64,000 nucleotides of DNA, taken from NCBI RefSeq assembly GCF_042660705.1, contig NZ_JBHSUQ010000001.1. One strand, 5' to 3'. A program made the position numbers and the translations under genes. The notes under the pieces were generated by a model that saw only the letters and a program-made list of their open reading frames with translations, ran no database searches and was not told where the DNA came from. Source of the stretch: Undibacterium_A arcticum. Its GTDB lineage: Bacteria > Pseudomonadota > Gammaproteobacteria > Burkholderiales > Burkholderiaceae_D. Positions 1 through 8,582 of this stretch are shown here, piece after piece (positions within the stretch are counted from its first letter, which is position 1; each line of letters begins with the position of its first letter).

Positions 1-857
1 TCTTCCGGGAATTGCACGGCGCGCGCTTCATGCGTGGTGCGGGTCGAGCCGTCCAGCAGGTTGCGCATGATGGCCGCGGTCTTGATCTGGCCGGCGTGCG
101 GACGGGCCTGGTGGATGCGGTCGTCAAACGCCGCCATTTCTGCGCGCATCGCTTCCAGCGTCAGGCCCAGCGACAGGCAGGCGTCGGACAGCAAGTTGCG
201 CGCATCGTGCGCGGCCAGCACCGCGACCGCGAGCGACACGGTGCAGCCGTTGATCAGCGCCGACGCGTCTTTCGCTTTCAGTTCAAACAGCACCGGACCG
301 ACGCCGGCCAGCGTGATCGCTTCCGGCGCCGACATGCGCTGGCCCTGATACATCACTTCTGCTTCGTCGAAACCGGCGATCGCGGCCGCCAAGTAAGCCA
401 GCGGCGCCAAGTCGCCGGAGGCGCCGACCGAACCTTTTTGCGGCATGATCGGGTGGATGCCGGCATTCACGAACGCCAGCAGGCGATCGACCACTTCGAC
501 CCGCGGCGCCGAGTAGTTGCTGGCGAAGGCGTTGGCGCGCAACAGCATCGTGGCGCGGCTGACTTCCTCCGAAAACGGCTCGCCCATGCCGGCCGCGTGG
601 GCCTTGATCAACTGGGTCTGGAACAGCACGGTGTCCTGCACCTTGATGCGGGTGTCTTTCAGCATGCCGACGCCGGTGTTGAAGCTGTACATCATCGGCG
701 CTTCGTCGTGCATCCAGGTGGCTTCGATATAGTCGCGGCTTTGTTTCAGCGCATCGCGCGAGGACTGGGCCAGGCGCACTGGCACGCGACTGTCGCGTGC
801 CACCGCAATCACTTGCGCTGCGCTCAGCGTGAAGCCGTCGATGGTGATGGTTGTCAT
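1..857 (-). CDS. HAL/PAL-family aromatic amino acid ammonia-lyase (partial, C-terminus beyond window)
   Basis: MIO-dependent ammonia-lyase, a family that removes ammonia from histidine, phenylalanine or tyrosine. The reading frame is open from an ATG at 857, preceded by GGAAAG, to the window edge, giving about 285 residues of the usual 500-odd. The Ala-Ser-Gly triad that cyclises to the MIO cofactor is seen in GSVGASGDLAPLAYL near residue 145, and FNTGVG near residue 58 corresponds to the NTGFG segment of HutH. The selectivity position reads A-H (KAHAAGMGEP) where HutH enzymes usually carry S-H, so histidine-like chemistry is possible but specificity is not settled. It lies 75 bp downstream of an allantoate amidohydrolase-like gene on the same strand, and no other hut gene is visible. 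Family certain; substrate unknown. Confidence 0.85.
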   Translation of the reverse strand, partial: MTTITIDGFTLSAAQVIAVARDSRVPVRLAQSSRDALKQSRDYIEATWMHDEAPMMYSFNTGVGMLKDTRIKVQDTVLFQTQLIKAHAAGMGEPFSEEVSRATMLLRANAFASNYSAPRVEVVDRLLAFVNAGIHPIMPQKGSVGASGDLAPLAYLAAAIAGFDEAEVMYQGQRMSAPEAITLAGVGPVLFELKAKDASALINGCTVSLAVAVLAAHDARNLLSDACLSLGLTLEAMRAEMAAFDDRIHQARPHAGQIKTAAIMRNLLDGSTRTTHEARAVQFPE

Positions 858-932
858 AGTGCTTTGCTTTCCGTTTAAAAATTTGATGTATCAATCACTT
901 GGTAATTTCCAGCCAGTTTGATGCTTTTGCTT

Positions 933-2195
933 TCAAACGCGAGGGAACGAGCTGCCAAAGTGCTCGACGAAATTGCCGAATACCTGGGCCGCCAATGCCG
1001 CGTCTTCTGCCGTCATGATTTCATCCGGATGATGACTAATGCCGCCGTTGCCGCAGCGCACGAACAGCATCGCAACATCGGCGATCGCGGCCATCGCCAT
1101 CGCGTCATGCCCGGCACCCGATGGCAGATGCCGCAACGGCAAGCCGCACCGTTCGAGTGCCGTCGCCAGTTGCGCTTGCAGCCACGGCGCACAAGGCACG
1201 CTGCTGGCCTCGTGCATCTTGCGCGCCGCAATGGCGACGTTGCGCCGTTGTGCGACCCGGTCGATTTCGGCCAACACGTCGGCCACCGCGCGTTGGCGCA
1301 CCGCATCGTCGCCGGCGCGGATGTCGATCGAGAAGACCGCTTTCCCCGATACCACGTTAGTCGCGCCATTCGGCACGTTGAACTGGCCGACAGTACCGAC
1401 CAGTCCCGGCGTGCCGTAACAACGTCGTTCTATATACAAGCCGATTTCGGCCGCTGCCATGGCCGCATCGCGCCGCATTTCCATCGGCACGGTGCCGGCG
1501 TGTCCGGCCAGGCCTTCGACCTCAACCATGAAGCGCGAGGCGCCGGAAATGGCGGTCACGACGCCCAGCGGCAAGCCTTCGTTGAGCAGCACCGGGCCTT
1601 GTTCGATATGGACTTCGACAAACGCCAGCACGGTCGCAGGATCATAGGCGGCTTTGGCCAGTCCGACCGCATGCAAGCCAGAGGCGGCCATCACTTCGCG
1701 CATCGTGTGGCCGCCCTCATCCCGGTTGTCCAGCACCGCCATGTCAAAGGTGCCGGCCGCCGCGCGGCTGCCGAGCAGCGTGGCATTGAAGCGCACCCCT
1801 TCTTCTTCGGCGAAGCCGATGACTTCGATCGCGAACGGGAAGCGCTTGCCCTCGGCATGCCATTGTTGAATGCAGGCAATCGGCAGCAGAATGCCGAGAT
1901 TGCCGTCAAAGATGCCGCCATTGCGTACCGAATCGAAGTGTGAGCCGGTCAACAGGGCGGGGGCATTTGGCGTCAGGCCTTCATAACGGCCAATCACATT
2001 GCCGACCGCGTCACGCCGAACGTTCATGCCCGCCGCGCACATCCATTCGGCCAACTGCGCCGCGGCGCCATGGTGGGCTGGCGTCAGGTAGGTCCGTGTC
2101 ATGACGCCCGGCGTATCGGTATGTTGCGCTAATTCATCAGCCCATCGCATGATTTGAGTGCCACAACTTGCGTTGGAATCTAGGTTGGATTGCAT
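933..2195 (-). CDS. Zn-dependent amidohydrolase of the allantoate/N-carbamoyl amino acid hydrolase family
   Basis: A 420-residue M20/hydantoinase-carbamoylase enzyme that hydrolyses ureido or carbamoyl amides. The dinuclear zinc site is complete: GSHFDSVRNGG followed by DG near residue 80, FAEEEGVRF near residue 125, EVHIEQGP near residue 190, and GAGHDAMAMA near residue 370. GSHFDSVRNGG is closer to allantoate amidohydrolases than to N-carbamoyl amino acid hydrolases. The start at 2195 has a strong AAGGAGA 6 bp upstream; an upstream in-frame extension lacks one. It is a paralogue of the AllC half of the fusion at 11.4-13.2 kb, so the window holds two such enzymes. It is probably co-transcribed with the downstream HAL-like gene and diverges from a symporter, which suggests a substrate other than bulk allantoate. 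Confidence 0.85.
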   Translation of the reverse strand: MQSNLDSNASCGTQIMRWADELAQHTDTPGVMTRTYLTPAHHGAAAQLAEWMCAAGMNVRRDAVGNVIGRYEGLTPNAPALLTGSHFDSVRNGGIFDGNLGILLPIACIQQWHAEGKRFPFAIEVIGFAEEEGVRFNATLLGSRAAAGTFDMAVLDNRDEGGHTMREVMAASGLHAVGLAKAAYDPATVLAFVEVHIEQGPVLLNEGLPLGVVTAISGASRFMVEVEGLAGHAGTVPMEMRRDAAMAAAEIGLYIERRCYGTPGLVGTVGQFNVPNGATNVVSGKAVFSIDIRAGDDAVRQRAVADVLAEIDRVAQRRNVAIAARKMHEASSVPCAPWLQAQLATALERCGLPLRHLPSGAGHDAMAMAAIADVAMLFVRCGNGGISHHPDEIMTAEDAALAAQVFGNFVEHFGSSFPRV

Positions 2196-2243
2196 GATTG
2201 TCTCCTTAAGTGTTTTTTGAATTCTACTACTGAATTCATTTAT

Positions 2244-2264
2244 TGCATACAAAATGTGGATGCA
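2244..2264. promoter_or_regulatory. Imperfect palindrome in the divergent promoter region
   Basis: TGCATAC and GTGGATGCA flank a short AT-rich centre, and the outer TGCAT/ATGCA bases match perfectly. It sits between the two divergent start codons (2195 and 2351), where an operator for the GntR regulator at 3.8 kb would be expected. This is only a positional inference. Confidence 0.3.
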
Positions 2265-2350
2265 CTATATTGTCTGCAGGCCGCCACTTTTTTTATGCAT
2301 AAATTGCGGTGAGACCAATTGGTGTTAACCATATAAAACAGGAGACAAAC

Positions 2351-3676
2351 ATGCAGCGCTTATTTAAATCACTCTTTGGCCAGGTACTCATTGCACTGGC
2401 AGTCGGCATCATCGTCGGGGTGTGGTATCCCAAGTTTGGCGTGAGCCTGAAACCGCTCGGCGATGGCTTTATCAAGCTGGTCAAGATGATCATTCCAATG
2501 ATCGTCTTCTGCGTCGTCGTGCATGGCATTTACGGTGCGGGGGAATTAAAGAAGGTCGGGCGGGTCGGTTTAAAGGCCTTGATCTACTTTGAGGTTGTGA
2601 CCACTATTGCGTTGGCGTTGGGTCTGGTGCTGGCCTTTGTTTTTCATCCCGGCGAGGGCATGAATATCAATCCGGACTCGCTCGACGCCAGTTCGCTGGC
2701 GACGTACGTGGACACCGCCAATAAGGTCAAAGGCGCCGGTTTTGCCGATTTCATGATGAAAATAATCCCGACAACGGTAATCAGCGCCTTTACCTCGGGC
2801 GATGTGCTGCAAGTGTTGTTGTTCTCCGTCATCTTTGGTTGCGCCCTGTCGCTGATCGGCGATAAGGCAGCGCCAATCGCAAGCCTCATTCACAGCATGT
2901 CCGAGGCATTTTTCAAGTGCATGTCGTTCATCATCAAACTCGCTCCGCTGGGGGTGTTTGGCGCGATTGCCTTCACGGTGGGTAAATACGGCATTGGCTC
3001 GCTCAAGCAACTCGGCTTCCTGGTTTTCCTGTTTTATGGTGCCGTGATTATTTTTGTTTTTGCAATTTTGGGCACCATCCTGAGAATTGCGGGATTCAAT
3101 ATTTTCAAATTCATCAAATATTTACGCGAAGAACTGCTGGTGGTATTGGCTACCGCGTCGTCAGATAGCGTCCTGCCGCAGGTGATGAGGAAGCTCGAGT
3201 ACATGGGCATCAAGGATTCCACTGTCGGGTTGGTGATTCCGACTGGCTATTCATTCAATCTGGATGCATTCTCGATTTACCTGACCCTGGCTGCGGTGTT
3301 CATCGCGCAAGCCACCAATACCCCGCTGGCACTCTCCGACTTGCTGGCGATCCTCGCAGTGGCGTTGATTACGTCAAAAGGGGCGCATGGCGTACCCGGC
3401 TCGGCGATTGTGATTTTAGCGGCTACCTTGTCGGCGATTCCCGCCATTCCAGTCGTTGGCCTGGTGCTCGTGCTGTCGGTCGACTGGTTCATGGGCATCG
3501 CCCGCGCACTAGGTAATTTGATCGGAAACTGCGTTGCAACGGTCGTCGTTGCCTCGTGGGAGAAAGATATCGATAGAACACGGGCGCACGCGGTATTGAA
3601 CGGCGATAGTGTTGCTATATGGGAATATGATGAGGAGAAGACGCGGGCCAAGGCACCCTTGAAGGTCCAGGCCTGA
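2351..3676 (+). CDS. Dicarboxylate/amino acid:cation symporter (DAACS family)
   Basis: A 441-residue sodium- or proton-coupled inner-membrane symporter of the GltP/DctA fold. It has about eight hydrophobic segments, the serine-rich TASSDSVLP loop near residue 275, and the GYSFNLDAFSIYL segment near residue 305 that contributes to the substrate and cation site (family consensus GYSFNLDG). The chosen start has GGAGAC 7 bp upstream; the longer in-frame start at 2309 lacks a convincing ribosome site. It is divergent from the amidohydrolase/HAL-like pair and followed by a GntR regulator, so it probably imports their substrate, most likely an acidic or amino acid-like compound. A C4-dicarboxylate role is possible, but the context argues for a dedicated substrate. 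Confidence 0.88.
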   Translation: MQRLFKSLFGQVLIALAVGIIVGVWYPKFGVSLKPLGDGFIKLVKMIIPMIVFCVVVHGIYGAGELKKVGRVGLKALIYFEVVTTIALALGLVLAFVFHPGEGMNINPDSLDASSLATYVDTANKVKGAGFADFMMKIIPTTVISAFTSGDVLQVLLFSVIFGCALSLIGDKAAPIASLIHSMSEAFFKCMSFIIKLAPLGVFGAIAFTVGKYGIGSLKQLGFLVFLFYGAVIIFVFAILGTILRIAGFNIFKFIKYLREELLVVLATASSDSVLPQVMRKLEYMGIKDSTVGLVIPTGYSFNLDAFSIYLTLAAVFIAQATNTPLALSDLLAILAVALITSKGAHGVPGSAIVILAATLSAIPAIPVVGLVLVLSVDWFMGIARALGNLIGNCVATVVVASWEKDIDRTRAHAVLNGDSVAIWEYDEEKTRAKAPLKVQA

Positions 3677-3700
3677 TATTCGCTAGATAGACTTTGTTAA

Positions 3701-3730
3701 TAACGCCCACAGCCAAATCTTTGGGCGTTA
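3701..3730 (+). terminator. Hairpin after the symporter gene
   Basis: TAACGCCCA (3701-3709) pairs perfectly with TGGGCGTTA (3722-3730) across a 12-base loop, 24 bp after the symporter stop. There is no clear T tract, so it is a weak or transcript-stabilising terminator. Confidence 0.5.
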
Positions 3731-3794
3731 AAGCTTATGCGAGTACAATTTCGGCCTTTGCGCGATTCCCCCAGCTTTAAAGGTAGATGAAATT

Positions 3795-4487
3795 ATGGTT
3801 ACGCCGACAAGTTCAGCCAGCGCAGACAGCTCTGAAGCGATTGCCAGTGATATTACGATGGCAATTGCCGAACAGCGACTTCCGCCAGGCACCAAGCTGC
3901 GGGAAGAAGCATTGGCACGTTTGTATTCGGTGAGTCGCACCAAGATTCGCGCCGCACTGGTGATGTTGGCAAAAGACAAGCTGATTGATCTGGTGCCCGA
4001 AGGGGCTTTTGTCAGCCGGCCAACGGAAGAGGAAGCGCATGAAATATTTTTTGTGCGCCGTATTCTTGAAGCGGCGCTGGTGCGCGAATTCATCGCCAAG
4101 GCAACAGCGGAAGACTACCGCAAGATCGATCAGCATCTTGAGCAGGAACGCAAGGCGCTGTTGGATGACAATGTGCAGGTGCGCTCCATACTGCTCAGCG
4201 ACTTCCACATCCTGCTGGCCAAGACGGTCGGCAATCAGGTACTAACCGACATCCTGATGAAACTTGCCGGCCGCAGCTCCTTGATTACCATGCTGTATCA
4301 ATCCAGCCGTGATGCCACCTGTTCATCCGATGAACACGTGGCATTTATGCGGGCAGCAAAAGCGGGGGATACTGAAACTGCCGTCGAATTGATGCTGCAT
4401 CACTTGCATCACGTCGAATCTGCCCTTCAATTTAAACAACAACCCGGAAACAATAAAAAAGATTTCATCAAGGCGTTGCTGGCCTAG
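3795..4487 (+). CDS. GntR-family transcriptional regulator, FCD subfamily
   Basis: A 230-residue regulator. The N-terminal winged helix (about residues 10-75) contains LPPGTKLREEALARLYSVSR and ends in the typical wing VPEGAFVSRPT; a helical FCD ligand domain follows (about 85-215). FCD proteins bind carboxylic acids and usually repress a neighbouring catabolic operon. It is downstream of the symporter on the same strand and next to the divergent amidohydrolase/HAL-like genes, so these are its likely targets. Start at 3795 is the only convincing ATG, although the ribosome site (AAAGG) is distant. Confident family call; effector unknown. Confidence 0.85.
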   Translation: MVTPTSSASADSSEAIASDITMAIAEQRLPPGTKLREEALARLYSVSRTKIRAALVMLAKDKLIDLVPEGAFVSRPTEEEAHEIFFVRRILEAALVREFIAKATAEDYRKIDQHLEQERKALLDDNVQVRSILLSDFHILLAKTVGNQVLTDILMKLAGRSSLITMLYQSSRDATCSSDEHVAFMRAAKAGDTETAVELMLHHLHHVESALQFKQQPGNNKKDFIKALLA

Positions 4488-4776
4488 CTTTCTTGATTCT
4501 TATCGGGGTGCGCTCGTCGTTGTTGCGGGGATAAGAACGGGCGCAATTTGTCCGTGCATCCGCCGATCGTCATGAAATTTTTGCACACTGCGAACCGGCT
4601 TCCAGCATCCAATTGAGGACCACCACGCCGATGGCGGCTACGTTGCGCTGGCCATCCAGACAGCGCGCCCGAAGTTGCGGACCGATGATTGCTTGGTACC
4701 GTATGGCTGCCACAGGACTACGCCTATCTCATCAGCGGGCAACAAGGGCCGCGCATGGAACGGATACGCGGTCTAA

Positions 4777-4914
4777 ACCTCGCACGCACTGGAAATATTT
4801 CGCGTCTATTACAATTTCTGCGGGATCGGCGCTGGCAGAAAGACCCCTGCAATGCGTCTTGGATTAGCGCAGCGGCCGGTAGCACCCGAGGACATTCTGT
4901 ACATTTGTTCCGCC
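4777..4914 (+). pseudogene. Degenerate transposase C-terminus (IS remnant)
   Basis: One reading frame with no start codon encodes LEIFRVYYNFCG, then KTPAMRLGLAQRPV and PEDILYI, which resembles the C-terminal tail of DDE/integrase-core transposases, where a YYNF segment precedes TPAMRLGLA. A stop codon (4774-4776) precedes it, and no complete catalytic domain or terminal repeats are visible. The rest of the gap (4488-5102) holds no convincing gene. The match is from memory of the family, so confidence is modest. Confidence 0.4.
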
Positions 4915-4936
4915 GCCATCCGAGGCCACCGATTGA

Positions 4937-4965
4937 AAAAGGACGACCAACATGCTCGTCCTTTT
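4937..4965. terminator. Perfect 10-bp hairpin with A and T flanks (bidirectional terminator-like)
   Basis: AAAAGGACGA (4937-4946) pairs with TCGTCCTTTT (4956-4965) across a 9-base loop. The A/T flanks allow termination in both directions: of the decayed IS remnant on the plus strand or of the tautomerase on the minus strand. Confidence 0.6.
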
Positions 4966-5102
4966 GAATTCTCCGCACATTCCCAGCAACACGTTAAGTT
5001 ACCGGATAGCAGCGATGGCGGGGATTTGCTTTAGAGCGAGAGTATTGCAAAACCACTTCGAATCCCTACGGCTTCCGGCCGACTTTAATTTTTGCGAGAA
5101 AA

Positions 5103-5512
5103 TCAGGCGTCTGTGCCTGGTTGTTGGACTAGTCCCATAGCAAACTGACCATTGCCGACGGACCAATCCGAGTAATCGTTCTCGTGGGTAAAAATAAAGA
5201 CATCCTTGGGTGAGACGTCTGCATATTTCTCAAGGTTTTCTGCAATTTTTGCGTATAGCATTTTTTTCATTGCATCACTGCGACCGCGACGCATGGTAAT
5301 TTCTACGACAACCAAATTATCAGAGCGTGCAATCCCGTTGAATTTTCTGTTGTAGAAAAAATCTTCCGGTTCATATTCAGTGATCAGGTTGAAAAGTTCA
5401 TCCGTAGGCATGTTGATGCTGTCCACCAAGGCTTGGTGGACACCGTCCACGATGCCTTTTTTTTGGACTGGGCTGGTACCTTTTTTTTTACTGCAACTCG
5501 TATAAATGGCAT
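5103..5512 (-). CDS. Tautomerase (MIF/4-OT superfamily) with a frameshift at a poly-A tract
   Basis: Small tautomerase-fold protein of about 136 residues when repaired. The N-terminus MPFIRVAV starts at 5512 with the catalytic Pro after Met; a second frame continues DGVHQALVDSINMP, then SDNLVVVEITMRRGRS and NDYSDWSVGNGQFAMG, matching two-motif tautomerases of about 130 residues. The frames join at an A8 run on the minus strand (5457-5464), where nine or six A residues would restore the gene; an A9 run lies just upstream (5481-5489). This may be a sequencing error like the others in this window, or a slippage-prone tract. It stands alone; its substrate cannot be read from context. Confidence 0.7.
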
Positions 5513-5949
5513 GTTTTACTCTCTTAATACGTAATCAAGTTGATAGGTGTATTTGTAAGGGGATGACTCTGGCGTTGGACTGACCCAAGCGCGATACGGT
5601 CACGATTCCCAGGAAGGGCGACCGCGCGTCAACAACTTGTAAGCGGTGTTGGCTGCAGCACGCAATGGCCTGGAGCTGGCTGTCATGCCAATGATGTTGA
5701 AGTATTGAGGATCACTCTTTGCCTGAGCAGGAAATCCATGCTCTCTTCCTTTTCCCAAACTGATTCCTAGAACCGCCCCCGGAAGGCGCAATCCGTATAG
5801 AAGATTGGACTCCCATGACAACGCGGTACTTCAGACTTGAATCCGCCACGGTAATTAGCCGGTCGCTGCGTTTGACAGCGAAGCGCCCAGAATGAGGCAA
5901 GCGCTGCCGAATTTGCGGGACCTAGCCCCAACTAATTGGGGCTGGGTCG
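5513..5949. other. Non-coding stretch without a recognisable gene
   Basis: No open frame here resembles a protein family on either strand. It presumably carries the tautomerase promoter and the 3' end of the M20 hydrolase transcript. An 8-bp hairpin at 5924-5943 is listed separately. Confidence 0.5.
5924..5943 (-). terminator. Hairpin downstream of the M20 hydrolase
   Basis: AGCCCCAA and TTGGGGCT form a perfect 8-bp stem with a CTAA loop, 7 bp beyond the stop codon of the minus-strand M20 gene. There is no T run, so it is a weak terminator or stabiliser. Confidence 0.4.
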
Positions 5950-7191
5950 TCAGCGAGTACCGGCCGACTCGACGAGCAGGTCGTTCAAGGTGCGAGCGAT
6001 CACTTTTGTCGCCCGACGCAGGTCTTCCAGATCGAGTCGCTCATCGGCGCGCTTGGCGTGAGATTCCAGCACGGTGCGGGGGCCAGCTCCGTAAATGACA
6101 CCGGGAATTCCCGCCTCGCAAAATAGGCGTACATCTGTGTACAAGGGGGTCCCCAAGGCCGGAATTTCTTCGCCAAACACCTGTTTGCCGTGCTTTTGAA
6201 TGGCGTCCACCAGGGGCCTGTTGCCGGATAGCGGTTGCAATGCATTTGCCAGCAACATCCGCTTGATGTCCACGGTAATGCCGGGCATGCTTGCTGCAGC
6301 GTCTGCGATCACCTGCCGCAAGGTGGCTTCCACCTCGGCGGGATTCTCTTCAGGAATCATGCGGCGGTCCAGCTTAAGCGTGACCCGACCCGGGATGACG
6401 TTGGTATTGGTTCCGCCTTCAATCATGCCCACATTGAGATAAGGATGGGTGATTCCTTCGACTTGTGAGCGCACTTGCTTGTACAGGATGTTTTGGGCAT
6501 ATAGGGCATTGAGCACATGCACCGCTCCTTGCAGCGCGTCGACTCCCGATTCAGGAATGGCGGCGTGCGCCATCTTGCCGTGAACGGTAACTTCCATTTG
6601 CAGGCAACCGTTGTGTGCGGTGACGACCTGGTAAGAAAAACCTGCGGCAATCATCAGGTCGGGCTTGATGATTTTGTGCTGAAGCAGCCACGCGGGCCCG
6701 ACTTCGCCGCCAAATTCCTCGTCATAGGTGAACAGCAACTCGACGCTACCCGCCTGAGGTTTGGCAACCGCTTCGAGTGCCCGAACCGCGAATGTATACG
6801 TCGAAAAATCGCACTTGCTCACCGCTGCGGCGCGGCCATAGATTTTACCGTTTTCGATCTCGCCGCCGTAGGGTTTTTTGGTCCAGCCGTCTCCGGGGGG
6901 GACCACATCGCCATGCGCATTGAGGAGAACCGTTTTGCCCGGACCGTACTTGCGGCGCACCACGAGATTGGTAATGGTCTCCAGGCCCGCCGCCCGAACT
7001 TCGGCCTCAGGAACGGGGTGTTTTTCGGCGTCCAGCCCAAACTTTTGCAGGAGCTCGGCCGTTCGCTCTGCATGCGGCGCATTGTTACCGGGCGGTGTGT
7101 CAGTGGGTACGCGGATGAGTTCCTGCAAAAACTGCACTTGCTCGTCAAAGTGTGCGTCGATCCAGGCGTCGAGTTTTTCGTAGCTATTCAT
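5950..7191 (-). CDS. M20/ArgE-DapE-like hydrolase homologue with altered metal-site motifs
   Basis: A 413-residue protein with the M20 architecture: a catalytic domain, a central dimerisation insert (about 190-300) and a C-terminal catalytic part. LLNAHGDVVPPGDGW gives the first His and Asp, YDEEFGG the catalytic Glu pair, and LESHAKRADE the final His. The bridging Asp expected in the GRGAxDxKG motif is absent: the segment reads YGRAAAVSKCDFS. The usual GEP segment carrying another ligand reads IAAGFSYQ. This may be a subgroup with a moved ligand or an enzyme with different chemistry. It lies downstream of puuD on the same strand, about 170 bp away, so a role in purine catabolism is possible but unproven. 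Confidence 0.75.
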   Translation of the reverse strand: MNSYEKLDAWIDAHFDEQVQFLQELIRVPTDTPPGNNAPHAERTAELLQKFGLDAEKHPVPEAEVRAAGLETITNLVVRRKYGPGKTVLLNAHGDVVPPGDGWTKKPYGGEIENGKIYGRAAAVSKCDFSTYTFAVRALEAVAKPQAGSVELLFTYDEEFGGEVGPAWLLQHKIIKPDLMIAAGFSYQVVTAHNGCLQMEVTVHGKMAHAAIPESGVDALQGAVHVLNALYAQNILYKQVRSQVEGITHPYLNVGMIEGGTNTNVIPGRVTLKLDRRMIPEENPAEVEATLRQVIADAAASMPGITVDIKRMLLANALQPLSGNRPLVDAIQKHGKQVFGEEIPALGTPLYTDVRLFCEAGIPGVIYGAGPRTVLESHAKRADERLDLEDLRRATKVIARTLNDLLVESAGTR

Positions 7192-7251
7192 GGGTTGAGT
7201 TCTCAGTAAAAAAATGACAGTGGTAGCTCAGGGACCGGATTGCTGCGCGAG

Positions 7252-7317
7252 TTATTGCAACAAAAGGGCAAAGGCTTCGGTGGCGAGTTGCATGACGTCG
7301 TTGGTAATAGTTTTCAT
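7252..7317 (-). CDS. Possible 21-residue leader peptide or gene remnant
   Basis: An ATG preceded by AGAGGAC opens a 21-codon frame (MKTITNDVMQLATEAFALLLQ without its last residue fits the visible start) that ends in TAA, between puuD and the M20 gene. The good ribosome site is the only support; no homology is recognised. It could be a translated leader of the M20 gene or the residue of a larger gene. Confidence 0.25.
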   Translation of the reverse strand: MKTITNDVMQLATEAFALLLQ

Positions 7318-7363
7318 AGTCCTCTATTTTCCGTCTGCGTCGCGCAACCCGTGATCTACCGCC

Positions 7364-8582
7364 TTATTTTGCACCAGCCTCAAACCAGGCACCGATGACC
7401 GCGCGTTCGTCGTCAGTGATCTTGGTCAGATTCCCGATCGGCATCGCTTTCAACTGTACTGCCTGCTGATAAATCTTCGCCGCATTTTGATGAATCAATT
7501 CGGGCGACTGCAACATGATGCCGGCCGGTGCGGTCGCGAAACCAGGCTGTGTCGGCTGGGCCGAGTGGCAGGTGGCGCAACGCTGACTGATGATGCCCTG
7601 AACCCGCACGAAATCCGAGATTGCAGGCGCCGCGCCTTCGACAACAGCCGGCTTGGCCGTTGGCTTCGGTGCAATCGCTACCGCTACTGCCAGCAACAAG
7701 ACCACACCAGCCGCCGGGAAAGCCCAGGCCACTTGGCCTTTGTGGCGCAGGTTAAAGAAGTGGCGAATCAATACGCCGGCTGCGATGATGACTGCCAGCA
7801 CCAGCCAGTTGTAGGCATGGTTGTATGTCATCGCATAGTGGTTGCTGATCATGATGAACAGCACCGGCAACGTAAAGTAGTTGTTGTGTACGCTGCGTTG
7901 TTTCGCTTTCTGCCCGTGGATCGGATCCGGTGATTGACCGATCTTCATCGCTTCCACCAGTTTGCGCTGACCAGGAATAATCAACATCAACACGTTACCC
8001 ACCATCATGGTACCGATCATCGCGCCGACGTGGATGTAGGCAGCACGACCGCTCAGGAGTTTGGACAGGACGAAAGCAACCGCAACGATGAACACATACA
8101 TGATGATACCGAGCAATCCTTCGCGCTTACCAAGCGGCGAACGGCACAGCAAATCGTACACGGTCCAACCCACCACCAGCGTCCCCAAGCCAATGCCAAT
8201 CGACTGCCAACTGGTCAAATCGGCGACCGATTTGTCGATCATCATGGCCGAAGCATTGAAGTAGTAGACGATGAACAGCAGCGTGAAACCGGACAGCCAG
8301 GTCCAGTACGCTTCCCACTTGAACCAGTGCAGTTCTTGCGGCAACTCTTGCGGCGCCACCAGGTATTTGCGGATTGTAGAAACCACCGCCGTGCACCGCC
8401 CACAACTCGCCCGACACGCCTTTGTTGGCCAGCTCCGAGCCCGGTTTTGGCGGCCGGATGCTGTTGTCGAGCCAAACGAAATAAAACGACGCACCGATCC
8501 ACGCAATCCCGGTGATCAAATGCAACCAACGCACAATTAAATTGAGCCACTCAACGCCATACGTAAGCAAAAAAGCTTCCAT
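7364..8582 (-). CDS. puuD: Membrane urate oxidase PuuD with C-terminal cytochrome c (frameshift in sequence)
   Basis: Oxidises urate to 5-hydroxyisourate using the respiratory chain rather than making peroxide. When repaired it is about 406 residues: a membrane domain of about eight helices, starting with MEAFLLTYGVEWLNLIVRWLH and HLITGIAWIGASFYF, then a periplasmic cytochrome c domain with the haem motif CATCH near residue 340. The start at 8582 has a textbook AGGAGG. The N-terminal frame runs to GGGFYNPQ and resumes in another frame at KYLVAPQELPQELHWFKWEAYW; the join is a three-base A run on the minus strand (8366-8368) where five are expected. It is divergent from a LysR regulator and is the first committed step of this purine island. 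Confidence 0.92.

Noticed and set aside
918..1943. Long plus-strand open frame opposite the AllC-like gene
   Set aside because: Its His/Arg-rich translation matches no family and it mirrors a well-conserved gene with zinc motifs on the other strand; typical GC-driven antisense frame.
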